Assembly (NCBI GenBank): GCA_023229615.1
Contig: JALNYX010000011.1
Coordinates: 1 to 24,537, forward strand
DNA length: 24,537 nucleotides
DNA from: Candidatus Moraniibacteriota bacterium
GTDB lineage: Bacteria > Patescibacteriota > Minisyncoccia > Moranbacterales > UBA9337
Direction of reading: 5' to 3'
Part shown: one piece after another, positions 7,317-15,388 of the stretch
Position numbering within the stretch: position 1 is the first letter of the stretch
Layout: each line of letters starts with the position of its first letter
Position numbers and translations under genes: made by a program
Notes under the pieces: generated by a model
Told to the model about the DNA's origin: nothing
The model's database searches: none
The model's input: the letters and a program-made list of their open reading frames with translations, nothing else

Positions 7317-7814
7317 TCATTCAATCACCTCCTGCTCCACGGAAATTTTTTTAATTTCCACCCAGCCAAATTTCACCATTATCCAGAAAGTAGCTTGAGC
7401 AAACAAAACCCAAATCGGTCCGACAAACGATCCCACTGACAGAATTGAAAGAAAAAGCAAAATTGCAAGGATAATCGGCAAATAGGAAAGTTTTTCATTT
7501 CCGGGAGAGTTGACATTCAAATTAATGAAATCTTCAATCTTCTTATTAATCATCTGAGAAAAAATATCCGCCACTTTTTCATCCCCTTTTACTTCAGCGC
7601 CAACTAAAATGGAAATCTGTTTCCTGCCCTCTTTTAAAATCAATTCATTATTGTTCTCGGAAAATATTAAGCTTTGCTCTTGATAACTTGCAACCAATTC
7701 TTCCTTTTGCTGATTTGTGATACTATCGCCAAACTGATTATCTATTATTTGCCTCACTTCAATCTGATTATCAACTTCGTTTTCCGCACTGTTTTGTTGG
7801 GACTGCAAAATCAA
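7317..7814 (-). CDS. C-terminal part of a split membrane protein (frameshifted)
   Basis: The open frame begins at a TTG (7814) that overlaps the TGA of the preceding frame by 4 bases. It encodes 165 residues: a Gln/Asn/Glu-rich soluble part (1-105), a hydrophobic segment at about 110-130, a second to about 147, then a charged tail. Reading upstream of the TTG in this frame gives GLTVDQ directly before LILQSQQN. This continues smoothly from the other frame's SEIRGL if the GGGG run at 7830-7833 had one more G. I therefore read it as the C-terminal half of one protein of about 352 residues, not an independent gene. The family is not recognised. A coupled two-gene arrangement is the alternative. 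Confidence 0.6.
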   Translation of the reverse strand: MILQSQQNSAENEVDNQIEVRQIIDNQFGDSITNQQKEELVASYQEQSLIFSENNNELILKEGRKQISILVGAEVKGDEKVADIFSQMINKKIEDFINLNVNSPGNEKLSYLPIILAILLFLSILSVGSFVGPIWVLFAQATFWIMVKFGWVEIKKISVEQEVIE

Positions 7815-8371
7815 TTGATCGACCGTAAGCCCCTGATTTCAGAAATATCAATACCCGGATAAAAAAAGACGGCTATTTTTGAAATAATTTCCTCACTGCC
7901 ACTACCAATATTGATCCGGGGAATTTTCCTTTGCGCATCGTTTTTTTGAATTTCAAAATAATACTGGCTGCTTATCGCTAACGCCAAGCCGAAAACTATC
8001 ATCATTCTTCCTAATCGAACAGAGCGCCAGAGATTAACCTTGACAGCCGTTTTCATTTCCCCGTCCACTCGCATCGATGCCCAAAACAAAAAACCGGAAG
8101 AAATCGCCAACACCAACAAATGCCAAAAATTAAAAGCAAACAAAAGGCTCGGCGCCAAAGAAAGAAGAAGTAATACCGCCAAATTCCATCTTTCTTTCAA
8201 CAGAATAGCATTAACTAGTGTAAACACAAATATCAAAGAAAAGAATATTCCCGGAACGACCCAATCCCAAACACCCGGATTGATAATCGCTTCGTGAAGT
8301 GATATCCATGCTCCTACGGAAAATATAATTTCCACCGCCATAAGCCCAATTGTCCTGATTTTTTTCTTCAT
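7811..8371 (-). CDS. N-terminal part of a split polytopic membrane protein (frameshifted)
   Basis: ATG 8371 opens 186 residues with about five hydrophobic helices (roughly 8-30, 36-58, 63-80, 83-100 and 118-140), then a soluble region with PRINIGSGSEE and FFYPGIDISEIRGL. The last residues (RSIN, then TGA) follow the suspected frameshift at the G-run 7830-7833. The following frame supplies the natural continuation, a soluble domain and two more membrane helices. The function is unknown; the architecture (N-terminal helix bundle, soluble middle, C-terminal helices) is not one I can assign to a named family. It is transcribed divergently from the PEGA-domain gene with closely spaced promoters. 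Confidence 0.65.
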   Translation of the reverse strand: MKKKIRTIGLMAVEIIFSVGAWISLHEAIINPGVWDWVVPGIFFSLIFVFTLVNAILLKERWNLAVLLLLSLAPSLLFAFNFWHLLVLAISSGFLFWASMRVDGEMKTAVKVNLWRSVRLGRMMIVFGLALAISSQYYFEIQKNDAQRKIPRINIGSGSEEIISKIAVFFYPGIDISEIRGLRSIN

Positions 8372-8416
8372 TTTTATTTCTATTTCAATTTTCTGCCTGT
8401 TATTTCCACTTACTAA

Positions 8417-8425
8417 ATTATATCA
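8417..8425 (-). promoter_or_regulatory. Extended -10 promoter for the membrane protein / beta-helix operon
   Basis: On the minus strand, TGATATAAT (8425 to 8417) is a perfect TATAAT with the TGn extension. No good -35 is visible. It lies 46 bases upstream of the ATG at 8371. Confidence 0.5.
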
Positions 8426-8435
8426 CAAAAATACA

Positions 8436-8444
8436 TGCTATAAT
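8436..8444 (+). promoter_or_regulatory. Extended -10 promoter for the PEGA-domain gene
   Basis: TGCTATAAT is a consensus -10 with the TGn extension, 50 bases upstream of the ATG at 8495. The -35 region is weak. It lies 10 bases from the opposing extended -10, so the two transcription units share one short control region. Confidence 0.6.
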
Positions 8445-8494
8445 ACTATCTATGGACAAAACATTCATTTTAGGATATTATTAAACTTAATCTT

Positions 8495-9997
8495 ATGACA
8501 AGCCTTCGCGCTAGAAGAATATTTTTTTGGATATTGGTGGTTTTCTTTTTGGTAACCGCTCCTTTGATGATTTTGTACACTATTGGCTATCGCTACAATA
8601 CCGGTCGGGGAATCTTTGTTTACTCAGGATCGGTTACGGTCAAGTCTATTCCTCAAAGAGTAAACATCAAAATCGATACCGATGACGCATCTGAAAGAAA
8701 ATTCAATTTTCTCAATTATTCCTATCATCTTGACGGAATTCGACCAGGTGAACATTCAATAGAAATATCTCTTCCGGGATATCACACTTGGACAAAAAAA
8801 ACATCCGTTCACAGCGGTCTTTCGGCTGAATTTTGGAACGTTTTCCTGGTCAAAAACGAATACATCAAAGAAACTTTTTCGTCCCCGTCCGTGGATGATT
8901 TCTTCATCTCCCCAAAAAACAAAGAAATAGCACTAGTTCAAAACAAAAAAGATACCAACGATTTCATCGTAAGAATACTAGACACAAATAAAGATCTGGC
9001 AGAAACTGCTTTTTCTTCTTCTGAATATTCATTTTCAAAAGACAAAAGAGAAAATGTTGAATGGTCGCCTCAAGGCGATAAAATAATCATTCCGGTAGAA
9101 AAGCTGGATCTAACAGCGGGGGCATCGCCTGTATCCAAAAAAGTCGTCGCTGATTCGCAAAAAGTAGGTCAACCAAATTATTTCATAGTTGACATCAACT
9201 CCAAAGAAAGCATTAATCTTGAAGATTTTTCTCAAAAAAAGAACCTGCAAAAAGTACGCTGGGATCCTAATAGTAAAAATTTCATATTCTATCTTTCTGA
9301 AAATAATTTATATCGAATAGATTTGAACGATCCGGCTAACAACAAGCTAATTGCAGAAAACATATATGGATACGACCTTTCCAACTCCTCTGTCTATTAT
9401 TTGAAGCGGGACAACAATATCATTTATCGATCCAGACTTCAAGACGGAGAATCAGTTGAGCAGATAACCAATCAATCCATTAATAATGTAGATGGAAATG
9501 GAGATTTTCGAATGATTGTATATGATGAAGATCGAATTTCTATTGTTACTAACGGAAAACTCTACATCTACAACAATGGAGAACACGAAAATTATTTCTA
9601 TCAACTCAAGGAAAACATTGACGGAGCTCAATTTTCCAATGATGGAAAAAAACTTCTATTCTGGGATGAAAATGAAATTTTTGTCTATTTTACCAGAGAT
9701 TGGGATACTCAGCCGATAAGACTGGAAAATGAAGTAAAAAGTATCACCCGCTTCTCAAAAAAAATTAAAAATGTCCATTGGTTCTCCGATTACGAACACA
9801 TAATTTTTTCCATAGAAGGCACCGTGAAGATAGCTGAAACAGATTTGCGCGATCGCCTTAATATTGAAGATATTTTGCAACTAAAAAACAACGATCCGAA
9901 GATAGTCTTCAATTTTTCTGAAGATTTTCTCTACTTCAATGATTTCCAAGAATCCGACATCTCTCAACTTTCCTACATAAACCTGCTCGAAGAATAA
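8495..9997 (+). CDS. Membrane-anchored PEGA-domain protein with beta-propeller-like C-terminus
   Basis: The product has 500 residues. Residues 9-30 form one membrane helix preceded by Arg residues (RARR), so the bulk is predicted to be outside the cytoplasm. Residues from about 45 to 115 fit a PEGA domain: VTVKSIPQRVNIKID, then LDGIRPGEHSIEISLPGYHTW. PEGA domains are small surface beta-sandwiches named after a PEGA motif; here the equivalent is RPGEHSIEI. The remainder (about 130-500) shows repeated W-S/D-P-x-G/N-D/S-K-blade patterns such as VEWSPQGDKIIIPV and VRWDPNSKNFIFYL, suggesting a TolB/WD40-like propeller. Its role is probably envelope-associated; no enzymatic motif was found. It is the first gene of a plus-strand run and has an extended -10 promoter. 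Confidence 0.75.
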   Translation: MTSLRARRIFFWILVVFFLVTAPLMILYTIGYRYNTGRGIFVYSGSVTVKSIPQRVNIKIDTDDASERKFNFLNYSYHLDGIRPGEHSIEISLPGYHTWTKKTSVHSGLSAEFWNVFLVKNEYIKETFSSPSVDDFFISPKNKEIALVQNKKDTNDFIVRILDTNKDLAETAFSSSEYSFSKDKRENVEWSPQGDKIIIPVEKLDLTAGASPVSKKVVADSQKVGQPNYFIVDINSKESINLEDFSQKKNLQKVRWDPNSKNFIFYLSENNLYRIDLNDPANNKLIAENIYGYDLSNSSVYYLKRDNNIIYRSRLQDGESVEQITNQSINNVDGNGDFRMIVYDEDRISIVTNGKLYIYNNGEHENYFYQLKENIDGAQFSNDGKKLLFWDENEIFVYFTRDWDTQPIRLENEVKSITRFSKKIKNVHWFSDYEHIIFSIEGTVKIAETDLRDRLNIEDILQLKNNDPKIVFNFSEDFLYFNDFQESDISQLSYINLLEE

Positions 9998-10017
9998 AAA
10001 AGGATAATCATTTTTCC

Positions 10018-10046
10018 TTTACATAGCAATAAATAAGTGCTAGTTT
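10018..10046 (+). promoter_or_regulatory. Possible promoter for the DUF4446 / infB run
   Basis: TTTACA (10018-10023), a 17-nt spacer and TAGTTT (10041-10046) preceded by TGC. The -10 is weak, so this is tentative. Confidence 0.3.
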
Positions 10047-10074
10047 TAAGATACTTACAAATCAAGAATAACAT

Positions 10075-10581
10075 ATGCAAAGCTTGGAAAATTTTATTAA
10101 TTCACATTTAACTTTAATAATCCTATTGCTATTTTTCTGGCTATTTATCTCCTTAATCGCGCTTATTTTTGCATTTATCCGCATACAAAAAATAAACAAG
10201 TCCAGTCAAGCCTTCTTTTCAGGAAAAAATGGCTCCGACCTTGAAAAAGTAATTCTTTCCCAGCAAAAAGAAATCAAGAGTCTCGACAAAGATATTCAGG
10301 AATTATTTGAAGCCTCGAATAAAATTTACACTCTCGCCCATCACGGATTGCACAAAGTCGGAGTTATTCGCTTTAATCCTTTCAAGGAACTGGGCGGAAA
10401 TCAAAGCTTTGTTATTGCATTGCTTGATGGCAATAATTCCGGGGTGGTCATTTCATCACTTCACACGCGCGAAGGAACTCGCATCTACAGCAAACCAATT
10501 TTGGAAGGAAAATCGGAAAAATACACCCTTACGGAAGAAGAAAAAGAAGCCGTCAAAATTGCCAACGCCGCAAAGAAATAG
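10075..10581 (+). CDS. DUF4446 family membrane-anchored protein
   Basis: The 168-residue product has one N-terminal membrane helix (about 13-35), a charged coiled-coil-like stretch (about 45-85), and a C-terminal beta-rich domain with VGVIRFNPFKELGGNQSF followed by LLDGNNSGVVISSLHTREGTRIYSKPI. That C-terminal pattern is the DUF4446 signature, widespread in Firmicutes, where it often lies near chromosome-partitioning genes. Its biochemical role is unknown. It lies 71 bases ahead of infB on the same strand and may share its transcript. No Shine-Dalgarno is visible; the leader is AT-rich. Confidence 0.85.
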   Translation: MQSLENFINSHLTLIILLLFFWLFISLIALIFAFIRIQKINKSSQAFFSGKNGSDLEKVILSQQKEIKSLDKDIQELFEASNKIYTLAHHGLHKVGVIRFNPFKELGGNQSFVIALLDGNNSGVVISSLHTREGTRIYSKPILEGKSEKYTLTEEEKEAVKIANAAKK

Positions 10582-10652
10582 ATATACTTTAAACAAAAAA
10601 ATATATTCGCGAAAAATTTTCATATTAACACACTAACCCCAAAAAAATAATA

Positions 10653-12449
10653 ATGACTGAAATTACCACCGAATCATCCAATAAAAAAATAGCCAAAATC
10701 CCCCCAATCGTAAGCGTAAAAAAATTCGCAGATGTTTTGGATATGCCCGTTTCTGAAGTAATCAAAGAATTGATGAAAAACGGGATTATGGCCACCATCA
10801 ACGAAGAAATTGATTTTGAAACCGCCAGCATTATTGCGCAAGACTTGGGATTCAAAACCGAACAAGATTTGGATATTTCCGATGGAGAAATCATTACTCT
10901 GGAAAAATTAATCGACATTTGCAAAAAAGAAAAAGCGGCTGGAAAAAATCTCCAAGATCGCGCACCTATTGTGACTATTCTGGGACACGTTGATCATGGA
11001 AAAACCACTCTTCTGGACACTATTCGCAAAGCCAGTGTGGCAGCCAAAGAACTGGGAGGAATCACTCAACATATCAGTGCTTACCAAGTACGTAAACGAG
11101 GTCAAATCATCACATTCGTTGACACACCGGGACACGAAGCTTTTTCTGCTATGCGCGAACGTGGAGTCAGTATTGCTGACATCGCTATTCTTGTTGTCGC
11201 GGCTGATGACGGAGTCAGACCGCAAACCAAAGAAGTTATTAAATATCTGAAAGAAAAACAAGTTCCGACATTGATTGCAATCAATAAAATCGACAAACCG
11301 GAAGCTAACCCGCAAAGAGTCAAGCAAGAACTAGCTGAAAATGAAATAATGGTTGAAGATTGGGGCGGAAAATATATGTCCACTGAAATTAGCGCCAAAA
11401 ACAATGTTGGAATCGATGATTTGTTGGAAAGAATTTTACTCTTAGCAGAAGTGGAAGACCTGCAAGCCGATGCTAAAAGAGATGGGCTAGCCGTTGTTCT
11501 TGAGTCCAACCTTGATCCAAAAAAAGGTCCTATTTCCACTGTGTTGGTCAAAACCGGTACACTGAAAATTGGACAAGACATTACTGCCGGACACACCTAT
11601 GGAAGAATAAAGAGAATTGAAGATTTCACCGGAAAGAGCATCGAAAGCGTCGGGCCATCAACCCCTGCTATTATTATCGGACTCAATAAAACCCCGAACG
11701 TAAACGATATCGTGCAAGTTGCCAGCAAAAAATCAATCTCCAAAATTAAATCAGAAAAAACAGGGGAAAGAATCTCCGGAGTAAAAAGAGAAACTAGCAA
11801 GCAAAATCTCTTTAAAAGTATCGACAACGAAAAAATAAAGAAACTTAATATCATTCTCAAATCAGATGTTCAGGGATCATTGGAGGCTATTGAACAAATT
11901 CTTTCTACTCTCAAATCAGAAGAGGTCGCCATTGAATATGTTGCCACCGGAGTTGGAAACATTACCGAATCGGATGTCAAAGTAGCCGGTAGCAGTGATG
12001 CAATGATTCTTGGATTTAGCGTTAACGCAACTTCAGTTGCCAAAAGAATGGCAGAAGGCGCAGGCGTGGATATAAAAACTTTCGGGATTATCTATGAACT
12101 AGTTGAAGAGGTGCGCTCTCGTCTTTCCGATTTGCTTCCTCCGGAAATTGTCAGAACAGATTTTGGAAGAATGAAGGTCCTGGCGATATTCAAAAATGGA
12201 AAGCACGATATGATTGTCGGCGGAAGAATAATAGAAGGAAAAGCCATCAAAGGAGTAAGCGTGGAAGTAAAAAGAGAAACTGAAATTATCGGTACCGGAA
12301 AATTAATCAACCTTCAACAAAATATGAAAAATACCGAGGAAGTGAAACAAGGAAATGAATGCGGAATCACTTTTGAAGGAGGAACAAAAATAAAAGAAGG
12401 TGACCTTCTGATTTTCTTCAAGGAAGAAGAAGTCAAAAGAAAAATATAA
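10653..12449 (+). CDS. infB: Translation initiation factor IF-2
   Basis: IF-2 is the GTPase that places initiator fMet-tRNA on the 30S subunit and promotes subunit joining. The product is 598 residues, compact compared with about 890 in E. coli. One IF2_N helical domain lies at about 18-70, and then the GTPase domain starts directly. All GTPase motifs are present: G1 GHVDHGKT (111-118), G2 GGITQH, G3 DTPGH, G4 NKID and G5 SAK. After it come the beta-barrel domain II, domain III (KLNIILKSDVQGSLEAI) and C-terminal domain IV, which binds fMet-tRNA. It is followed by rbfA and nrnA in the usual order. There is no Shine-Dalgarno before the ATG. Shadow ORFs on both strands inside it are discarded. 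Confidence 0.97.
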   Translation: MTEITTESSNKKIAKIPPIVSVKKFADVLDMPVSEVIKELMKNGIMATINEEIDFETASIIAQDLGFKTEQDLDISDGEIITLEKLIDICKKEKAAGKNLQDRAPIVTILGHVDHGKTTLLDTIRKASVAAKELGGITQHISAYQVRKRGQIITFVDTPGHEAFSAMRERGVSIADIAILVVAADDGVRPQTKEVIKYLKEKQVPTLIAINKIDKPEANPQRVKQELAENEIMVEDWGGKYMSTEISAKNNVGIDDLLERILLLAEVEDLQADAKRDGLAVVLESNLDPKKGPISTVLVKTGTLKIGQDITAGHTYGRIKRIEDFTGKSIESVGPSTPAIIIGLNKTPNVNDIVQVASKKSISKIKSEKTGERISGVKRETSKQNLFKSIDNEKIKKLNIILKSDVQGSLEAIEQILSTLKSEEVAIEYVATGVGNITESDVKVAGSSDAMILGFSVNATSVAKRMAEGAGVDIKTFGIIYELVEEVRSRLSDLLPPEIVRTDFGRMKVLAIFKNGKHDMIVGGRIIEGKAIKGVSVEVKRETEIIGTGKLINLQQNMKNTEEVKQGNECGITFEGGTKIKEGDLLIFFKEEEVKRKI

Positions 12450-12450
12450 T

Positions 12451-12494
12451 ATTTTTTACGAATTACCAATTAAATTAAAATATTCGTAAAAAAT
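12451..12494. repeat. 13-bp perfect inverted repeat between infB and rbfA
   Basis: Arms 12451-12463 (attttttacgaat) and 12482-12494 are perfect reverse complements around an 18-nt AT-rich loop. It starts two bases after the infB stop and ends 20 bases before rbfA. There is no following T-run, so it is more likely an mRNA processing or stability hairpin than a strong terminator. Confidence 0.6.
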
Positions 12495-12514
12495 TAGTAA
12501 TTAATAAATATCCT

Positions 12515-12844
12515 ATGTCTTTGCGAATTGAAAAAATAAACAGCCTGATCGGACACAATATATCTGAAATTATATCCCGCGAGCTCAGTCTTAAACCGGG
12601 AGTTTTGGTAACCATCTCTAAGGTTGACACCGGGAAAGATTTGCGCTATTCTCAAGTGTCCGTAAGTGTTTTTCCGGAAAAAGAAACCCAATATGTTTTT
12701 GCCACCCTCAAAAAGGAAATGTACTCAATTCAGGGATCTTTTAACCGAAAAATGCCGACGAAAATTATCCCTAAAATCAAATTCAAACTGGACACAACGG
12801 AAGTTGAAGCTGATATAATCGAAAAACTTCTGAAAAAAATATAA
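12515..12844 (+). CDS. rbfA: 30S ribosome-binding factor RbfA
   Basis: RbfA is a small KH-fold factor that binds immature 30S subunits near the 5' end of 16S rRNA and helps late maturation, including in the cold. The product is 109 residues, normal for the family. Recognisable features are RIEKINSLIGHNISEIISREL at the start, the PGVLVTISKVDTGKDLRYSQVSVSVFP core (matching the family's T-I-x-V-x-x-s-x-D-L-r-x-A-x-V-y-V-S pattern) and the C-terminal IPKIKFKLDTTEVEADII segment. It lies 65 bases after infB, separated by a hairpin, and 25 bases before nrnA. This linkage is conserved in many bacteria. Confidence 0.93.
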   Translation: MSLRIEKINSLIGHNISEIISRELSLKPGVLVTISKVDTGKDLRYSQVSVSVFPEKETQYVFATLKKEMYSIQGSFNRKMPTKIIPKIKFKLDTTEVEADIIEKLLKKI

Positions 12845-12869
12845 ATCTGTCCAGCAAGAATAGAAGTCA

Positions 12870-13832
12870 ATGAAAAACGATTTTCGATCTGAATTCAAAA
12901 CTCTTCAATATATAATTGAAAAATCTTCGCGAATATTGCTTTTCGCGCACAGCCGACCCGATGGAGATACTGTTGGATCGGTTTTGGCTATGAAAGAATA
13001 TCTTCAAAATATCGGAAAACACGCAGACATTGCCTGTCTTGATCCATTCCCGGAATATCTTTTTGACATAATTCAAGATGAATTTCATTATCCCGATCAT
13101 CTTGATTTGAAATCCTATGACGCAGTAATTGCCTGCGACAGCGTTGAGCGTGGTTTTGAAAAAATCCAAAAACTTCTTTCTCCCGCACAAGTATCTGTCC
13201 TCATTGATCATCATCCGGATATCAACCTTGAGTCAGATCTGCGTATTATTGATGACAAATATTCTTCTGTTTGCGAAATTATTTACAAATTTTTATCTTC
13301 CATTGATGCTAAAATAAATTTGAAAATTGCCAACTGCTTACTTGTCGGAATCATTAGCGATACTGGAAATCTTCAACATTCCAACACCACAGCTGAAGTT
13401 ATGGACATCGCTTCCAAACTTATTAAAAAAGGCGCTTCCGTTTCAAAAATTGTCAACTCAGTTTTTTCCAACAAAAAAATTACCACTCTTAAACTCTGGG
13501 GAAAAGCTTTTGAAAAAGCCCGCATCAATCCGAAAAACAAAATGATTGCCACAGTCATTACTCAGGAAGATATCGAACAATGCGACGCGTCCACTGATGA
13601 CATTGCGCAGATAGCTTCGATTTTAAACACTGTTCCAGGCACCAGTTTTTCACTAGTCCTATCGCAAAGAGCCAACAAAATCATCAAAGGAAGTCTTCGC
13701 AGTGAGCAATATAAAGGTGTCGATGTTTCAGAACTTGCCCACCTTTTCGGAGGAGGCGGACACAAACTTGCCAGCGGATTTGAAATCAAAGGAACTATTG
13801 TAGAAAATGAAGACGGATGGAAAATAATCTAA
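12870..13832 (+). CDS. nrnA: DHH/DHHA1 phosphoesterase, NrnA-like nanoRNase / pAp phosphatase
   Basis: NrnA-type enzymes degrade 2-5 nt RNA and dephosphorylate pAp to AMP with Mn2+. The 320-residue length fits the family. Motif I HSRPDGDTVGS (H27, D31, D33), motif II ACDS (D90) and motif III LIDHHP (D113, H114, H115) form the metal site. The C-terminal DHHA1 domain carries GGGGHKLASG (from G294, H298), which binds the substrate. All catalytic residues are present. The rbfA-nrnA neighbourhood is common in bacteria and supports this name over RecJ, which is larger, or c-di-AMP phosphodiesterase GdpP, which has extra N-terminal domains. Cyclic-dinucleotide-product cleavage (pApA) is also possible. 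Confidence 0.9.
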   Translation: MKNDFRSEFKTLQYIIEKSSRILLFAHSRPDGDTVGSVLAMKEYLQNIGKHADIACLDPFPEYLFDIIQDEFHYPDHLDLKSYDAVIACDSVERGFEKIQKLLSPAQVSVLIDHHPDINLESDLRIIDDKYSSVCEIIYKFLSSIDAKINLKIANCLLVGIISDTGNLQHSNTTAEVMDIASKLIKKGASVSKIVNSVFSNKKITTLKLWGKAFEKARINPKNKMIATVITQEDIEQCDASTDDIAQIASILNTVPGTSFSLVLSQRANKIIKGSLRSEQYKGVDVSELAHLFGGGGHKLASGFEIKGTIVENEDGWKII

Positions 13833-13833
13833 A

Positions 13834-13871
13834 AATTTTCAATTCACAATTTTCAATTTTCAAACAATTTT
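13834..13871. repeat. Solitary copy of the 38-nt IVP-flank repeat
   Basis: It matches the reverse complement of 3880-3917 at 35 of 38 positions but has no IVP gene beside it. It begins two bases after the nrnA stop codon. The rest of the 175-base gap to nfo is AT-rich low-complexity sequence plus a possible promoter. Confidence 0.7.
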
Positions 13872-13971
13872 CAATAATTAAATTTAAAAATTAATTCATT
13901 ACTAAATTAGAACTTGTTTAGAAATTAGAAATTAGAGCAACTTTACAAAAAAATGCTATTTGCACTTTTTA

Positions 13972-13980
13972 TGTTAAAAT
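13972..13980 (+). promoter_or_regulatory. Possible extended -10 promoter for nfo
   Basis: TGTTAAAAT is an extended -10 (TGn plus TAAAAT), 27 bases before the nfo ATG. The -35 is weak, although TTGCAC at 13960-13965 could serve a slightly later -10. Confidence 0.35.
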
Positions 13981-14007
13981 ATATTTATAAATATTAATCT
14001 CTCTGTT

Positions 14008-14838
14008 ATGAAAGTAGGTTGCCACATTTCTATCGCAGGAGGAATCGACCAAGCGCCCGAGCGAGCGGAAAATTTGGGATGCGAAGTTATGCAAATTTTC
14101 ACCCGCTCCCCACAAGGAGGAAAGGCCCCTGAACTTACAGAAAATATCATCCAATCATTTAAAATTGAAAATTTAAAATTGAAAATTTCTGCAACATATG
14201 TCCACGCCCCCTACTATATCAACTTCGCTTCAGCCAATAATCGCATTCGCTACGGCTCTGCTTCCGTCGTCCGCGATGAACTGGAACGCGCCAGCCTTCT
14301 GGGAGCAAAATATGTGATGACTCATCTTGGTAGCGCCGGCGAATTTTCCGAGCAAGAAGCCACAAAAAAGGTTTCCGAAATGCTCATCAAAACATTGAAC
14401 GAATATTCCGGATCAACCGAACTGCTCATTGAAAATAGCGCCGGGTCCGGCAAAATAATCGGTGCCTCATTCACACAAATTGCCGAAATCATCAAAAATG
14501 TAAACCACCCAAAACTCAATGGAATCTGCCTAGACACCCAGCACAGCTTCGCCAGCGGATACGACTGGACGGATTTTGAAAATACGCTGAAAAAAATCGA
14601 CCAAGAAATTGGCCTCGAAAAAATCAAACTCATCCACGCCAACGACAGCCTAACTGATTGCAATTCAAAAAAAGACCGCCACGCCCACATCGGCCAAGGA
14701 AAAATCGGCCTTGAAGCTTTCAAAAAAATTGTAAAATTTGCAGAAAAAAACAACATCGATATGATCCTCGAAACCGAACACGAAAAAGTCAAAGAAGACA
14801 TCACACTCTTGAAATCGTTACGCATCAATAATAAATAA
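14008..14838 (+). CDS. nfo: Endonuclease IV (AP endonuclease)
   Basis: Nfo cuts DNA 5' of abasic sites in base-excision repair and also repairs 3'-blocked ends. The product has 276 residues, close to E. coli Nfo (285). All nine zinc ligands of the trinuclear site have counterparts: H65, H105, E141, D175, H178, H209, D222, H224 and E254, in the contexts YVHAPYYIN, MTHLGSAG, LIENSAG, CLDTQHSFASGYD, LIHANDS, KDRHAHIGQG and ILETEH. Residues 50-59 (FKIENLKLKI) are encoded by sequence resembling the intergenic AT repeats, at a variable surface position; the length there still matches E. coli. The gene lies 12 bases before a phosphoesterase gene, and a family 4 uracil glycosylase, the upstream enzyme of the same pathway, follows within 1 kb. 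Confidence 0.96.
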   Translation: MKVGCHISIAGGIDQAPERAENLGCEVMQIFTRSPQGGKAPELTENIIQSFKIENLKLKISATYVHAPYYINFASANNRIRYGSASVVRDELERASLLGAKYVMTHLGSAGEFSEQEATKKVSEMLIKTLNEYSGSTELLIENSAGSGKIIGASFTQIAEIIKNVNHPKLNGICLDTQHSFASGYDWTDFENTLKKIDQEIGLEKIKLIHANDSLTDCNSKKDRHAHIGQGKIGLEAFKKIVKFAEKNNIDMILETEHEKVKEDITLLKSLRINNK

Positions 14839-14850
14839 TTTCTATATATT

Positions 14851-15354
14851 ATGAAAATTTCCATCATTTCCGACATCCATAATAATGAAACCAATTTAAA
14901 AAAAGTCTTGGATTATTGCGCTCGAAATTCAATTGAAAAAATAATCTGTTGCGGAGATTTGGCTTCCGAAGAAACTTTGAATTTTTTGTGCGACAATTTT
15001 TCCGGCGAGATATTTTTTGCTTTCGGAAATATGGACAATGGCCAACTCGAAAATTTTGAGTTTATTCCGGAATACAAAAACGTCAAATTATTCAAAAATT
15101 ATGGAGAAACCTCCATTGATGGTAAAAAAACAGCGTTTGTTCATTTCCCGGACATCGCCAAAAAACTTTGTCAAAGCGGAAAATATGATTTCGTTTTTTA
15201 CGGACATACGCACAAACCCTGGACAGAGAAAGTGGGCAATTGCACAATGCTCAATCCCGGCAATGTCGCCGGAGAAATTTATCCGCCGACTTTCGCCATT
15301 TGGAATACAGAAAATGACAAATTTGATTTATTTAGAATTCATGATTTAAAATAA
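14851..15354 (+). CDS. YfcE/MJ0936-family metallophosphoesterase
   Basis: This is a small calcineurin-like phosphodiesterase of 167 residues. The metal-binding motifs are complete: DIH at 8-10, GD at 35-36, GNMDN (in place of the usual GNCD/H), then VHF, then GHTHKP. NPGN near the C-terminus is typical of this subgroup. Family members hydrolyse phosphodiesters such as bis-pNPP in vitro with Mn2+; the natural substrate is unknown. It starts 12 bases after nfo, so the two are probably co-transcribed. Confidence 0.9.
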   Translation: MKISIISDIHNNETNLKKVLDYCARNSIEKIICCGDLASEETLNFLCDNFSGEIFFAFGNMDNGQLENFEFIPEYKNVKLFKNYGETSIDGKKTAFVHFPDIAKKLCQSGKYDFVFYGHTHKPWTEKVGNCTMLNPGNVAGEIYPPTFAIWNTENDKFDLFRIHDLK

Positions 15355-15388
15355 CAAAAAAAGAAAAATAATAGAACTGAAAACTCAA

